Positions 1 to 6,867 of a DNA stretch of 29,557 nucleotides are shown one piece after another. Location: positions 1-29,557 of the IMG/VR virus record IMGVR_UViG_3300028550_000832; one strand, 5' to 3'. The stretch comes from a virus. Position 1 is the first letter of the stretch. Every line of letters begins with the position of its first letter. Below the pieces are notes generated by a model, which saw only the letters and a list, made by a program, of their open reading frames with translations, searched no databases and had not been told where the DNA came from. The position numbers were made by a program, and so were the translations under genes.

Positions 1-691
1 ATTCCCTGAACCTAAATCTACTGTTCCACCCTCAACCGCAGGAGGTACAGATACAAGTTGTACGAAGGAATCGTAAACTACGCTATCAATTGTAGCAGAA
101 TCCTTTAATGTTTTAGATACAGAACCACTAGCAGACATCTTAAAAGTAATTATATCATTAGTTTCCAATTCATGTAGTCCTACATTACCTGTAAATACAT
201 CAAGCCCAACAGTAGCACCACCTAAACCAACACTCGCATCACTTGTAACTAAAACATTATTTACATACAAATTTATACCTGAACCTTCCCATCCTGTATT
301 GCCAGTTGTGTCAACAACCGCTTGGATTTGGAATCCGTAAACCCCGCCTATTGGAATAGTGTAAGATTTAGCAGATGTGTTAAAGTTTCCGTTTACATCA
401 TAAAAGCCATCGCTAGTAGTTTCATTATTAAAAGATACTAATGTTGTAGCTGCAACAGTTTGGTCTGCATTCATACCAACCTTAAAGCCATCTGTATTAT
501 CCGTTACTGCACCATCAACCTCACCGCCTAAAGTCATATATTGACTAGTAAAGAACGTACTATTTAAAAATATAGAACTAATTGTATATCCTGCATCCTC
601 AAAAATCACATCAAGTAAAGATTTAAGCTTAATCGAAGGCTTCAAATCTCTTGGCTTAATAGCACCTGCATCTGTATTTAAAGTGTCACCA
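1..691. repeat. Left copy of a diverged direct repeat at the window ends
   Basis: Bases 1-691 align with 28873-29557, differing by a few bases in length. The first 80 and last 180 bases are nearly identical; the last 75 differ at one site. The middle, which codes a jelly-roll domain, is strongly diverged. Confidence 0.9.
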
Positions 692-1212
692 TGATAGACT
701 GAGCCATAATCAACAATAGGATATAGTATCTCATTTCCATCTGCTTGTGTTCCTATGTAATCGGTAACACCCGACCAACTATTAAGAATATTAGCTTGTG
801 ATAATAGGTGATTATACCTAGATAAATCTAAATCATTCAACTTTGAATCACCTAATTCAGTAGCCAAGTTTGCAATATCACCAAAACAAATAACTGTATA
901 GTTCTCCTTTAGGTTATCCACTTTCAGAAGCTGCAAATATCCTTCAAATTGTAGGTTTGAATCTACATAAATAGAGCAAGATGCTTTTACATCAGCTCTA
1001 AAGCTACCATCTACATTCACTTCGTAGAAATGTGCAAAGAAATCATTATTGGTCTTGCTATAAGGTAGCGTTATATTGTGAGTATAATTACTTTTTTGAC
1101 TTGTTATGTCTTGAATTTCCTTACTGGAATAGGTTGCCTTAATACTTAAAGCTCCTAAATCTAAGTAAGTAGGATCAGACCCTGTCTGACTGTATGCAAT
1201 TACTTGAACCAT
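1..1212 (-). CDS. Tail hub/baseplate-like protein, 3' end cut by the window edge
   Basis: This frame is open from an ATG at 1212 down to base 1 (404 codons seen, no stop), so the C-terminus lies outside. The ATG shares a base with the upstream stop (TAATG), implying coupled translation. Residues 1-170 are beta-rich with a pattern (KSNYTHNITLPYSKTNNDFF, then CSIYVDSNLQFEGYLQLL) that I associate with conserved tail-tip proteins of Bacteroidetes phages. Its position after a large tail protein fits a hub or tip role. From about residue 175 it is homologous to the gene at 27820-29557: near-identical blocks flank a diverged jelly-roll (C1q/TNF-like) insert at about 240-380. Family role is inferred from context. 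It may be the same gene as the right-end fragment if the genome is circular. Confidence 0.75.
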   Translation of the reverse strand, partial: MVQVIAYSQTGSDPTYLDLGALSIKATYSSKEIQDITSQKSNYTHNITLPYSKTNNDFFAHFYEVNVDGSFRADVKASCSIYVDSNLQFEGYLQLLKVDNLKENYTVICFGDIANLATELGDSKLNDLDLSRYNHLLSQANILNSWSGVTDYIGTQADGNEILYPIVDYGSVYHGDTLNTDAGAIKPRDLKPSIKLKSLLDVIFEDAGYTISSIFLNSTFFTSQYMTLGGEVDGAVTDNTDGFKVGMNADQTVAATTLVSFNNETTSDGFYDVNGNFNTSAKSYTIPIGGVYGFQIQAVVDTTGNTGWEGSGINLYVNNVLVTSDASVGLGGATVGLDVFTGNVGLHELETNDIITFKMSASGSVSKTLKDSATIDSVVYDSFVQLVSVPPAVEGGTVDLGSGN

Positions 1213-2759
1213 TATACAATAGACTTTAAAGCGTGAGAATATTCGTAAGTAAACGAGTATTGAACCAACTTATCTTTTAAGTTTGTCTTAACATCGAACG
1301 TTGTATTTTTGATGTTGATTGGATAAGATTTGCCTCCTTCGATAATCTGAACTTCGTTACTCATTAGCAAACTCTTAAAGTGATCGTTCCATGCTTCATC
1401 AATATAACGAGTGTTAATCGTTGTTAACTTAGCACCTTCAATCTTATCTACCTTACCACGTTCAAAAGTATCAATTGAAAACGTTGCTGCATTCCATGAA
1501 CCCGCTACATTTTCACGCTGAGTCTTACGCTTGTAAGATTCTTTATCTGAACTTGAGCCATCGAAATAGTAGTAAGACCAAACACCCTCTTTATTTTTCC
1601 ATGCAATGTTTTTACCTGCATACTTTGAAGCGTTACCATTCGCATCGCTAACCATCTCGAATAGATAAGGCTTAGATAGTTTTTCGTATTCAATAACATT
1701 ACCTACACCAGTACCAGTACCTGAACCTGTCGCATAGAACTTAGTATCAATATCTTCACCACCACCGATAGCACTCCAATTACTATTTCCAGCAGATGTT
1801 ACTAATACATAATCTCCTGCTTTTATATCCGTTATTGCAGTTGATGTAGCCGTTATTTCAGTTGTACTAATATACTGGATAGTATAATATTTTATTGATT
1901 CAGATGGTTGATAGCCTCCGTAAATTACATACTTCATGTTTAGTACATTAGCACCTCCACTACCTAAGTAAATCAAGAACTCATCTTCTGTATTAGAAGA
2001 ACTTGGTGATTCCGAACCTATTACTGCTGCATTTTGTACAGATATAGCCCCTACATGATTATCCGAAGCTCCAAATGTTGCAGGTTTATCTTCGTAGAAC
2101 TTATATAGTATTCGACCATTCTCAGTATTAAAGTATGTGTCTTTTTCATTGAACATAGCTAAAGTCTGGTAGTCTGTCGCACTCGTTAATTGTGCAACCT
2201 TGCCGCCTAAGTCATTTGGGTTTGTTGTTTCGATTGGTCGCTCAGTTAAGAACCTAGCAGGAGTTGAAGCAGAATCAAAATCAAACCGTGACAAATCGAA
2301 CACCTTTTGATCCTCCCAACTATTGGCGTAATTAATAACCGCTTTAGTTATGTCAGACGCTCCAGAAGCGTGAATAGTAATAGCACCACCACTTGCACTC
2401 GCATACTCTTCGTAGAACTTAAATAATACTGTTCTAAGGTCACCACTATTCTTAGAAGCAATAAAATCATTATAGGTGGTTCCAGAAGGATTAGGTATAT
2501 TTTGTGGCATCAAGTGAACGGAATCGTATTGAGTACCGACAATAGTATTAGCGTGCTTATGAGTTATGTTAATATAGTTCTTCACTATTTTTTCAAAAGA
2601 TAAATGTGCAGAGTTGTTTAAATTCTTAGGTTGCTTTATTCGTGCAACTACAACACCGCCAATAGTAATATCAACTACGAATTTAAAGTTGTATGTGCTA
2701 GCAGTATTACTAGTCAATGTTAACGTCCAATAGTTAGGACTTGTTACAGTTGTTGCCAT
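1212..2759 (-). CDS. Large tail structural protein (515 aa)
   Basis: The ATG at 2759 overlaps the upstream stop as TAATG, and its own stop overlaps the next start in the same way, so three tail genes are tightly coupled. The N-terminus (residues 1-70) looks like a beta-sandwich and resembles the first domain of tail proteins upstream of the hub in Flavobacteria prophages. Residues about 305-357 (DIKAGDYVLVTSAGNSNWSA, then a Gly/Thr-rich run) match a small beta module that recurs in marine phage structural proteins and looks inserted. The C-terminal 60 residues are again beta-rich. A distal-tail or baseplate role is inferred from its place between the tail completion genes and the hub-like gene. 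No catalytic motif is visible. Confidence 0.7.
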   Translation of the reverse strand: MATTVTSPNYWTLTLTSNTASTYNFKFVVDITIGGVVVARIKQPKNLNNSAHLSFEKIVKNYINITHKHANTIVGTQYDSVHLMPQNIPNPSGTTYNDFIASKNSGDLRTVLFKFYEEYASASGGAITIHASGASDITKAVINYANSWEDQKVFDLSRFDFDSASTPARFLTERPIETTNPNDLGGKVAQLTSATDYQTLAMFNEKDTYFNTENGRILYKFYEDKPATFGASDNHVGAISVQNAAVIGSESPSSSNTEDEFLIYLGSGGANVLNMKYVIYGGYQPSESIKYYTIQYISTTEITATSTAITDIKAGDYVLVTSAGNSNWSAIGGGEDIDTKFYATGSGTGTGVGNVIEYEKLSKPYLFEMVSDANGNASKYAGKNIAWKNKEGVWSYYYFDGSSSDKESYKRKTQRENVAGSWNAATFSIDTFERGKVDKIEGAKLTTINTRYIDEAWNDHFKSLLMSNEVQIIEGGKSYPINIKNTTFDVKTNLKDKLVQYSFTYEYSHALKSIV

Positions 2760-3280
2760 TATAGTTTATTTATTTCGTCAATCGTTTGCTGCATGAACTT
2801 TTCCACATCTAAGGCAAAGGTCTTTTTAATAGTTCTAGGTAATTTCTTAAAGCTCAATTTAAAAGCATCTGAAAAAAAGTTTGTAGGTTCATATCCAAAT
2901 CGGTGAATCTTCCTTGTAACTGCAAAAGCAATTCCCTCCTGTTGTTTAGCTTTATTCTTCCACGCCGTAAACTTTCCTTTTGAATCTCTTGGTCTTAGTC
3001 CTTTCTTCTTAACCCATTCTAATATCTTAGGATATAACTCTCCAGAACCACCGCCTTGTGATTTGCCACGCCCTTCATCAAGTACAATTCCGTATTCTTC
3101 CATTAAGAATTTAAGACTTATAGAACGATTAGAAGTTATAGATTTATAGTCAATAGACTTCCATAGCTTCCCAGAAACATATCTCTTTTGATTGGTTAGA
3201 TTGAATCTAGCTTTTCTTACTACTTCATTCCCAAACTTATTAAGAGCTTTGTCCGTTGCGGTGTAATTAATCTTAGCCAT
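2759..3280 (-). CDS. Tail completion protein, HK97 gp10-like
   Basis: A basic 173-residue protein with the pattern of the HK97 gp10-like tail completion family: an N-terminal helix rich in Lys/Arg, a central segment (EYGIVLDEGRGKSQGGGSGE) and a C-terminal segment ending FGYEPTNFFSDAF followed by helices. In related phages such proteins sit at the head-tail junction or complete the tail. It is coupled to both neighbours by TAATG stop-start overlaps, upstream a tail-terminator-like gene and downstream the 515-aa tail protein, which is the usual order in Bacteroidetes siphoviruses. The function rests on family resemblance and order, not on a catalytic site. Confidence 0.65.
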   Translation of the reverse strand: MAKINYTATDKALNKFGNEVVRKARFNLTNQKRYVSGKLWKSIDYKSITSNRSISLKFLMEEYGIVLDEGRGKSQGGGSGELYPKILEWVKKKGLRPRDSKGKFTAWKNKAKQQEGIAFAVTRKIHRFGYEPTNFFSDAFKLSFKKLPRTIKKTFALDVEKFMQQTIDEINKL

Positions 3281-3735
3281 TAGATAGGACTATTCAATGC
3301 GTTGTTATGTGAAGGAACTGTTACCGATATTGTAGCCTTCCAACCGCTTAACAAGTTCTCGAATCTATCTGTAAAAGGTTCGCAGGTTAAGCTTTCAGAA
3401 ACTACAAAATCTCTTGATGTCATCGGTGAAGTAGATTTAGCAATACCATTCTTAAACTCTCTATAAATATCCGATACAATTAAGAACGTATCATTTAGAA
3501 CATCCGTTTCATTTGATCCGTCAGCAGCCACCAAATCCATAACCAATAAGTCAAAGGTAAATACGAAATCTCTATTGTTTATAGTTGCAGGTTGTTCTAC
3601 TAGATGAGCTTTCGCAAAGTCCATTTCATTACTTAAATCTACCGAGAATATATCGCCAAACGTAAACGAGTTAAGCTGCTTATGTGCTTCACAAACTGCT
3701 TTAAATTGATTTACAACTGCTTTAAATGTTTTCAT
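3280..3735 (-). CDS. Tail terminator-like protein
   Basis: A 151-residue mixed alpha/beta protein: an N-terminal helix (FKAVVNQFKAVCEAH), then strands around FTFGDIFSVDL and FVFTFDLLVMDL, and a late beta hairpin. Its size, fold pattern and position, immediately before the gp10-like gene and after the tail chaperones, fit the tail terminator that caps the tail tube. The start at 3735 overlaps the stop of the frameshifted chaperone extension (ATGA). I recognise the type from Bacteroidetes phages by pattern only. A neck protein is the main alternative. Confidence 0.55.
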   Translation of the reverse strand: MKTFKAVVNQFKAVCEAHKQLNSFTFGDIFSVDLSNEMDFAKAHLVEQPATINNRDFVFTFDLLVMDLVAADGSNETDVLNDTFLIVSDIYREFKNGIAKSTSPMTSRDFVVSESLTCEPFTDRFENLLSGWKATISVTVPSHNNALNSPI

Positions 3736-3959
3736 TTCTTTACTCGTTCTTGGTCTTGTTTATAACTCATAAATGTAAAAGCTTGTTCAATACTTAACTT
3801 CCCTGCTTCCTCAATCTTTAATACATCCTCATTGCATAAGCTCATTAGGATTGAATACCAACCCCACTTTTTACCGAATGATTGCTGCTTTTGGTTTCCT
3901 CCCCCACCTGAATTGAGGTTAGCAAATCTGTCAAGTAGTCGTTTCCGATACTCCAAAAA
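3732..3959 (-). CDS. Tail chaperone T-extension, made by -1 frameshift from the upstream gene
   Basis: This frame has no ATG at its 5' end. The first start-like codon is a TTG at 3956 inside a U9 run. It is best read as the -1 continuation of the 4447-3845 gene. Slippage at the U run gives a fusion of about 238 residues: roughly 163 from the upstream frame, then LEYRKRLLDRFANLN, a Gly-rich linker, and a helical domain (KKWGWYSILMSLCNED, then SIEQAFTFMSY). The W-x-W-Y-x-x-L...F-x-x-Y pattern is typical of T domains of tail assembly chaperones, which bind the tape measure protein. This is the same arrangement as the lambda G/GT pair, also a -1 shift. The stop overlaps the next gene's start. Confidence 0.75.
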   Translation of the reverse strand, partial: FLEYRKRLLDRFANLNSGGGGNQKQQSFGKKWGWYSILMSLCNEDVLKIEEAGKLSIEQAFTFMSYKQDQERVKK

Positions 3960-4447
3960 AAAAGGATAGCAGAATTAACCACATTAGCTTTTAACTTCTT
4001 CTTAAATAACCTAGAGCGTTCTTCTAAGTCTGCATCGTAAGCCTCAATGCTATACTTTCCGTTAGCTTCTTTATCGATAGGTCTATACAATATAGCCATA
4101 ATCAAATGCAAGTTCTCGTTAAGGTCTTGACATAACGTGTCCAAGTCTCCAAACTCAGCCGTACTAATATCCGATAGGTTAGGTATGAACCCATATTTAA
4201 CATTATCTATCTTAACGAACTGGTGTAAACCTTCGCTTGCTTTCGATAGACTTAAAAGCTTACCATATACATCGTTTAAGTCTCCTAGCTTAACCTTATC
4301 AATAGTAGTTCTATCAATTGATGTAAGTAGTTCAATCGTTTGCTTTTGTCGCTCTAAATCGTTGAGAGGTGTTGCCTCTAACTTTGTCAAAGCTTGCAGT
4401 TGCCCTAATGTAATGTCACTTAAGTCTGTTGGTATAATTAACTTCAT
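3845..4447 (-). CDS. Tail assembly chaperone (G-like)
   Basis: A 200-residue, mostly helical protein with an ATG at 4447 and an AT-rich leader. The N-terminus (MKLIIPTDLSDITLGQLQAL) is typical of tail assembly chaperones in Bacteroidetes phages. It should be the abundant chaperone that coats the tape measure protein during tail assembly. The last 36 residues after the U9 run overlap the T reading frame and are Ser-rich and low in information, as expected if the shifted product is the conserved one. It opens the tail operon, just after a terminator and a candidate promoter. Confidence 0.75.
   Translation of the reverse strand: MKLIIPTDLSDITLGQLQALTKLEATPLNDLERQKQTIELLTSIDRTTIDKVKLGDLNDVYGKLLSLSKASEGLHQFVKIDNVKYGFIPNLSDISTAEFGDLDTLCQDLNENLHLIMAILYRPIDKEANGKYSIEAYDADLEERSRLFKKKLKANVVNSAILFFWSIGNDYLTDLLTSIQVGEETKSSNHSVKSGVGIQS
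3955..3964 (-). promoter_or_regulatory. Slippery site for -1 programmed frameshift
   Basis: On the mRNA strand the sequence is C-U9-GG. In the zero frame it reads CUU UUU UUU UGG. A one-base backward slip gives UUU UUG GAG and enters the T frame at 3959. It lies about 120 bases before the zero-frame stop. Homopolymer U runs are known slippery sequences. I did not identify a clear downstream stimulatory structure, apart from a G-rich stretch (GGTGGGGGAGG) about 55 bases later. Confidence 0.7.
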
Positions 4448-4454
4448 ATACTAT

Positions 4455-4484
4455 TAAATATAAATATCTTAGTTTTGTACCAAA
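4455..4484 (-). promoter_or_regulatory. Candidate promoter of the tail operon
   Basis: TTTG at 4484-4481 is followed after 18 bases by TATATTTA at 4462-4455, a relaxed form of the Bacteroidetes TTTG-N19-TAnnTTTG promoter. It sits directly after the cassette terminator and just upstream of the chaperone start at 4447, so the leader would be very short. The -7 element is weak. Confidence 0.4.
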
Positions 4485-4495
4485 TTATTAGGCAT

Positions 4496-4522
4496 AAAAA
4501 AAGCCCTCCGAATGGAGAGCCT
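4496..4522 (-). terminator. Rho-independent terminator after the 4726-4544 cassette
   Basis: In transcript orientation AGGCTCTCC, loop ATTC, GGAGGGCT, then T7. The stem is GC-rich with one G-U pair and is followed directly by the T run. It separates the cassette gene from the tail operon. Confidence 0.85.
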
Positions 4523-4543
4523 TAGTGGAGGGAATTTATTTAC

Positions 4544-4726
4544 TTAATTAAAATATTCTTTTTTCCATAAATCCATATATATAGATTCATATTTTAAAGC
4601 ATCCAACTCACAATCAAACTGAATTGATAAAGTACCGTCTTCGTTGTAAGTAGTTTTAGAATCCCACATTATAGTGATGTAGATTGTTTCGTTTATCGCT
4701 TGGCTTAAATTGTGTAAAGTTCTCAT
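4544..4726 (-). CDS. Small moron-like gene, unknown function (60 aa)
   Basis: The frame is open from an ATG at 4765, but that codon lies inside the promoter spacer, upstream of any transcript. The next ATG at 4726 (MRTLHNLSQ) is the supported start and gives 60 residues. The product is acidic and has no signal peptide or membrane segment. Its middle (WDSKTTYNEDGTLSIQFD) looks like a beta hairpin and the C-terminus like a helix. I do not recognise the family. It sits between the large terminase and the tail operon with its own strong promoter and its own terminator, the layout of a moron expressed independently of the phage programme. Its promoter is nearly the same as that of the plus-strand gene at 23012-23308. 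Confidence 0.7.
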   Translation of the reverse strand: MRTLHNLSQAINETIYITIMWDSKTTYNEDGTLSIQFDCELDALKYESIYMDLWKKEYFN

Positions 4727-4749
4727 ATCGTTTCTCGTTTTGTTCCCTA

Positions 4750-4780
4750 CAAAGATAGATAACATTTCGGTACTACCAAA
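4750..4780 (-). promoter_or_regulatory. Strong Bacteroidetes-type promoter of the 4726 cassette
   Basis: TTTG at 4780-4777, 19-base spacer, TATCTTTG at 4757-4750, followed by TAGGGAACAAAA. This is an excellent match to the known Bacteroidetes consensus TTTG-N19-TAnnTTTG. The -7 element and the following GGGAACAAAA are shared with the promoter at 22960-22990. Confidence 0.85.
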
Positions 4781-4811
4781 TCTAATTGTGTTTATTTATG
4801 ACTTAATTAAA

Positions 4812-6122
4812 TTACCTAACATTATAACGACCAATCTTAGGCTTCACTTCGTAAAACATTCTCATAGCTAAAGCATCTGAGTAATCAGGTGAGCGACCGA
4901 TAACCGCTTTTACTACATCTTTAGGAACTATCTTTAGCTTTCCGTCCTTGTCTATGTCTTTGGACCTTACTTGCTCTAGTTCTTCTGTAATTAGTTTACG
5001 CTTATCAGCATCAATTACACTTATGCCAATCTGACCCTTATTAATTAAATCAGCTAACTTATAATAGCATTGAGTTTTCAAGTTCTGGTAATTCTCTTTC
5101 TTGATCGGTGTTGAATTATTAATAAAGCCTTTGCACCTGAGTACATCTTGAAGACCACCACCTACACCATCACTATCCACAATGATATTACTTAGCTTTA
5201 CTTGATGGTTCTTTTGAAGCTCTCTAATATACTCAGCAAGTTCTGTAATAGTATTCTTGTCAAAGGTCTTAATCATTACCACCTGCAAGCCTTCGAACAA
5301 CATCACAACGGATTTATCCTCCCCCATACGTGCAACATCGCAGCTAATATACTTCTCTCCTTCTGTTCCCTTGTTGGTGAATAGGTTTAAAATAGAATCG
5401 TAATCAATTAAAGAATCTGAATCTGCGTCATATTCCCAGTTACCGAAGAGCAATCTTTGCTTTGAAACTTCATCTAATTTGCTCAGTTGCTTTTCGTAAT
5501 GCTTCGATATAAATTGATTGTCAGTTACCAATGAAGGAACGAACTTTCTGTAATCTTTTAATGTACCTAATTGAGCTGGCTTATAATATTCTGTATAAAC
5601 CCAATTCTTAGCAGGGTTACAAGTCATTAGAAGCTTTGGAATGATTGCAAAGTCATCTAGTTTATATCTGATTCTAGACTGAACTACATTAATAGCTTTG
5701 TGCGTGACTTGATTTGCTTCATCAATAAATGCTCCTGTAATTTCCAATGAACCTAAACTATCAAAATTCCTATCAGATGGATATAAGAACAAATCCTTTA
5801 GTATAATCTCTGAACCGTTCTTAAATGTAACAATGTTACTCGATCCGTTGAAAGTATAATGTTCTCCACTCTTTAAACCCCAAGCACCGCAAACTTCAAA
5901 GAACGTGTTTAAGGTAGTCTTCTTTAAAGCATCTAACTTAGAACGCCCCATTAGGTATCTAGTCTTAGGATAACGCAAACACATAGTCACAAGCCAAGCA
6001 GAACCTACCCAAGACTTCCCACCTCCAGCAGCCCCACCAAATAAAACTTCGTTGGTATGGCCATCGAATAGGAATCTTAAACACTCCTTCTGCTTAGATG
6101 TAAAGTCTGGATTAATTTCCAA
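4812..6122 (-). CDS. terL: Terminase large subunit
   Basis: ATP-driven DNA packaging motor plus headful or cos nuclease. The ATPase domain shows Walker A GGAAGGGKS (29-37) and Walker B with the catalytic Glu in FIDEA (132-136). The C-terminal RNase H-like nuclease shows its acidic residues in SCDVARMGEDKS (D262) and IIVDSDGVGGG (D316/D318), with a late DYSDAL motif near 415. The length of 436 is normal for the family. The start overlaps the 3' end of the small-terminase-like gene by 11 bases. Transcription after it runs into the 4726 cassette region. Portal is not next to it, which is unusual. Confidence 0.95.
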   Translation of the reverse strand: MEINPDFTSKQKECLRFLFDGHTNEVLFGGAAGGGKSWVGSAWLVTMCLRYPKTRYLMGRSKLDALKKTTLNTFFEVCGAWGLKSGEHYTFNGSSNIVTFKNGSEIILKDLFLYPSDRNFDSLGSLEITGAFIDEANQVTHKAINVVQSRIRYKLDDFAIIPKLLMTCNPAKNWVYTEYYKPAQLGTLKDYRKFVPSLVTDNQFISKHYEKQLSKLDEVSKQRLLFGNWEYDADSDSLIDYDSILNLFTNKGTEGEKYISCDVARMGEDKSVVMLFEGLQVVMIKTFDKNTITELAEYIRELQKNHQVKLSNIIVDSDGVGGGLQDVLRCKGFINNSTPIKKENYQNLKTQCYYKLADLINKGQIGISVIDADKRKLITEELEQVRSKDIDKDGKLKIVPKDVVKAVIGRSPDYSDALAMRMFYEVKPKIGRYNVR

Positions 6123-6504
6123 GGTCTATATGTATTTTAATCGCTTCGTCCTTACTCGTAATATCTAACTTATCTTGAGCTTTCCCAAAAGTATAATCAC
6201 GAAAGTCTGACATCATTTTAAGTCTAGTATTTGGATTGTTAAATTCCTGAATCATTAACTTTAGATAGACTGGTGTATCATCATCTCTTGTAAGCTCTTT
6301 TAAGTCCTCAATAGTACAATTGAATATTAGAGAACACGTCTCCATGTAATCGCCTTTAGACAGCTTCTTAATACCTTTAGCAGTCAAGTCTAAGTTGATA
6401 GAAGCAAACGACCTTCTGTTAACTCCTGTCTTATTTATATTCTTAGGATTCTTACTAAAACCCTCTGAGTTTATTTTGTCTCCAAAATTACTTTCCTTTC
6501 CCAT
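6112..6504 (-). CDS. Terminase small subunit-like protein
   Basis: A 130-residue protein directly upstream of, and overlapping, terL. The N-terminus (KNPKNINKTGVNRRSFASIN) is Asn/Lys-rich, as in small-subunit-like proteins of Bacteroidetes phages. The middle and C-terminus are helical (SLIFNCTIEDLKEL, then a segment around MSDFRDYTFGKAQDKLDI). A small terminase role, recognising the packaging site, is inferred from position and general pattern. No clear helix-turn-helix can be assigned by eye. Confidence 0.6.
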   Translation of the reverse strand: MGKESNFGDKINSEGFSKNPKNINKTGVNRRSFASINLDLTAKGIKKLSKGDYMETCSLIFNCTIEDLKELTRDDDTPVYLKLMIQEFNNPNTRLKMMSDFRDYTFGKAQDKLDITSKDEAIKIHIDLGN

Positions 6505-6524
6505 ATCGAGTTGCTATTGAGTTG

Positions 6525-6788
6525 CTATTCATTACCATACTTTTCCATATAGTTTAAATGTATTTCTACAAGCATTTCCTTATACTGTTTCTTATCCCCA
6601 TACCTAATATGGCAAGGTCTGCAAACCGCTTGTAAATTACCTATGTAATCCTTTACTTTACTTCCTCCCATGCCGCGAGCTTCTATATGATGTATATCTT
6701 GTGCAGGACTTGAGCATACTTCGCAAGGGATAAAATCCAACTCATCAAAGTTGAAATACTCTAGGTATATTTTAGTATGCTTTCTCAT
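6525..6788 (-). CDS. HNH endonuclease
   Basis: An 87-residue single-domain nuclease. Two zinc knuckles are visible, CEVC (22-25) and CRPCH (56-60), enclosing the catalytic IHHIEARGMGG stretch (His33/His34) and Asn51 in GNLQAVC. HNH proteins beside terminase genes in HK97-like phages take part in cutting at the packaging site, so a role in genome processing is likely. That role is inference from context. The start overlaps the stop of the 26-codon gene before it (ATGA). The alternative, a free-standing homing nuclease, is less likely given the tight packing. Confidence 0.85.
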   Translation of the reverse strand: MRKHTKIYLEYFNFDELDFIPCEVCSSPAQDIHHIEARGMGGSKVKDYIGNLQAVCRPCHIRYGDKKQYKEMLVEIHLNYMEKYGNE

Positions 6789-6865
6789 GGATTATTTCTT
6801 ATATAATTTTCAACTATAATCGATATACATACTAGAGATGCAAATATTAGTATTGGTATGTGCAT
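6785..6865 (-). CDS. 26-residue hydrophobic peptide
   Basis: ATG at 6865, two bases after the stop of the ParB-domain gene, ending in a TGA that overlaps the HNH start as ATGA. The product is almost entirely one hydrophobic segment (IPILIFASLVCISIIV) followed by a polar tail (ENYIRNNP), so it should be a single-pass membrane peptide. Exact fit at both ends argues for a real gene despite the length. Function unknown. Confidence 0.45.
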   Translation of the reverse strand: MHIPILIFASLVCISIIVENYIRNNP

Positions 6866-6867
6866 AA

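Noticed and set aside
4137-4457. 106-codon plus-strand frame opposite the tail chaperone
   Set aside because: It mirrors a well-supported gene, has no promoter of its own and a Ser/Cys-rich composition typical of antisense frames.
4727-4765. Longer start for the 4544 gene at 4765
   Set aside because: The ATG lies inside the spacer of a near-perfect promoter, so it would not be in the transcript. The ATG at 4726 lies just downstream of the promoter, behind an A-rich leader.
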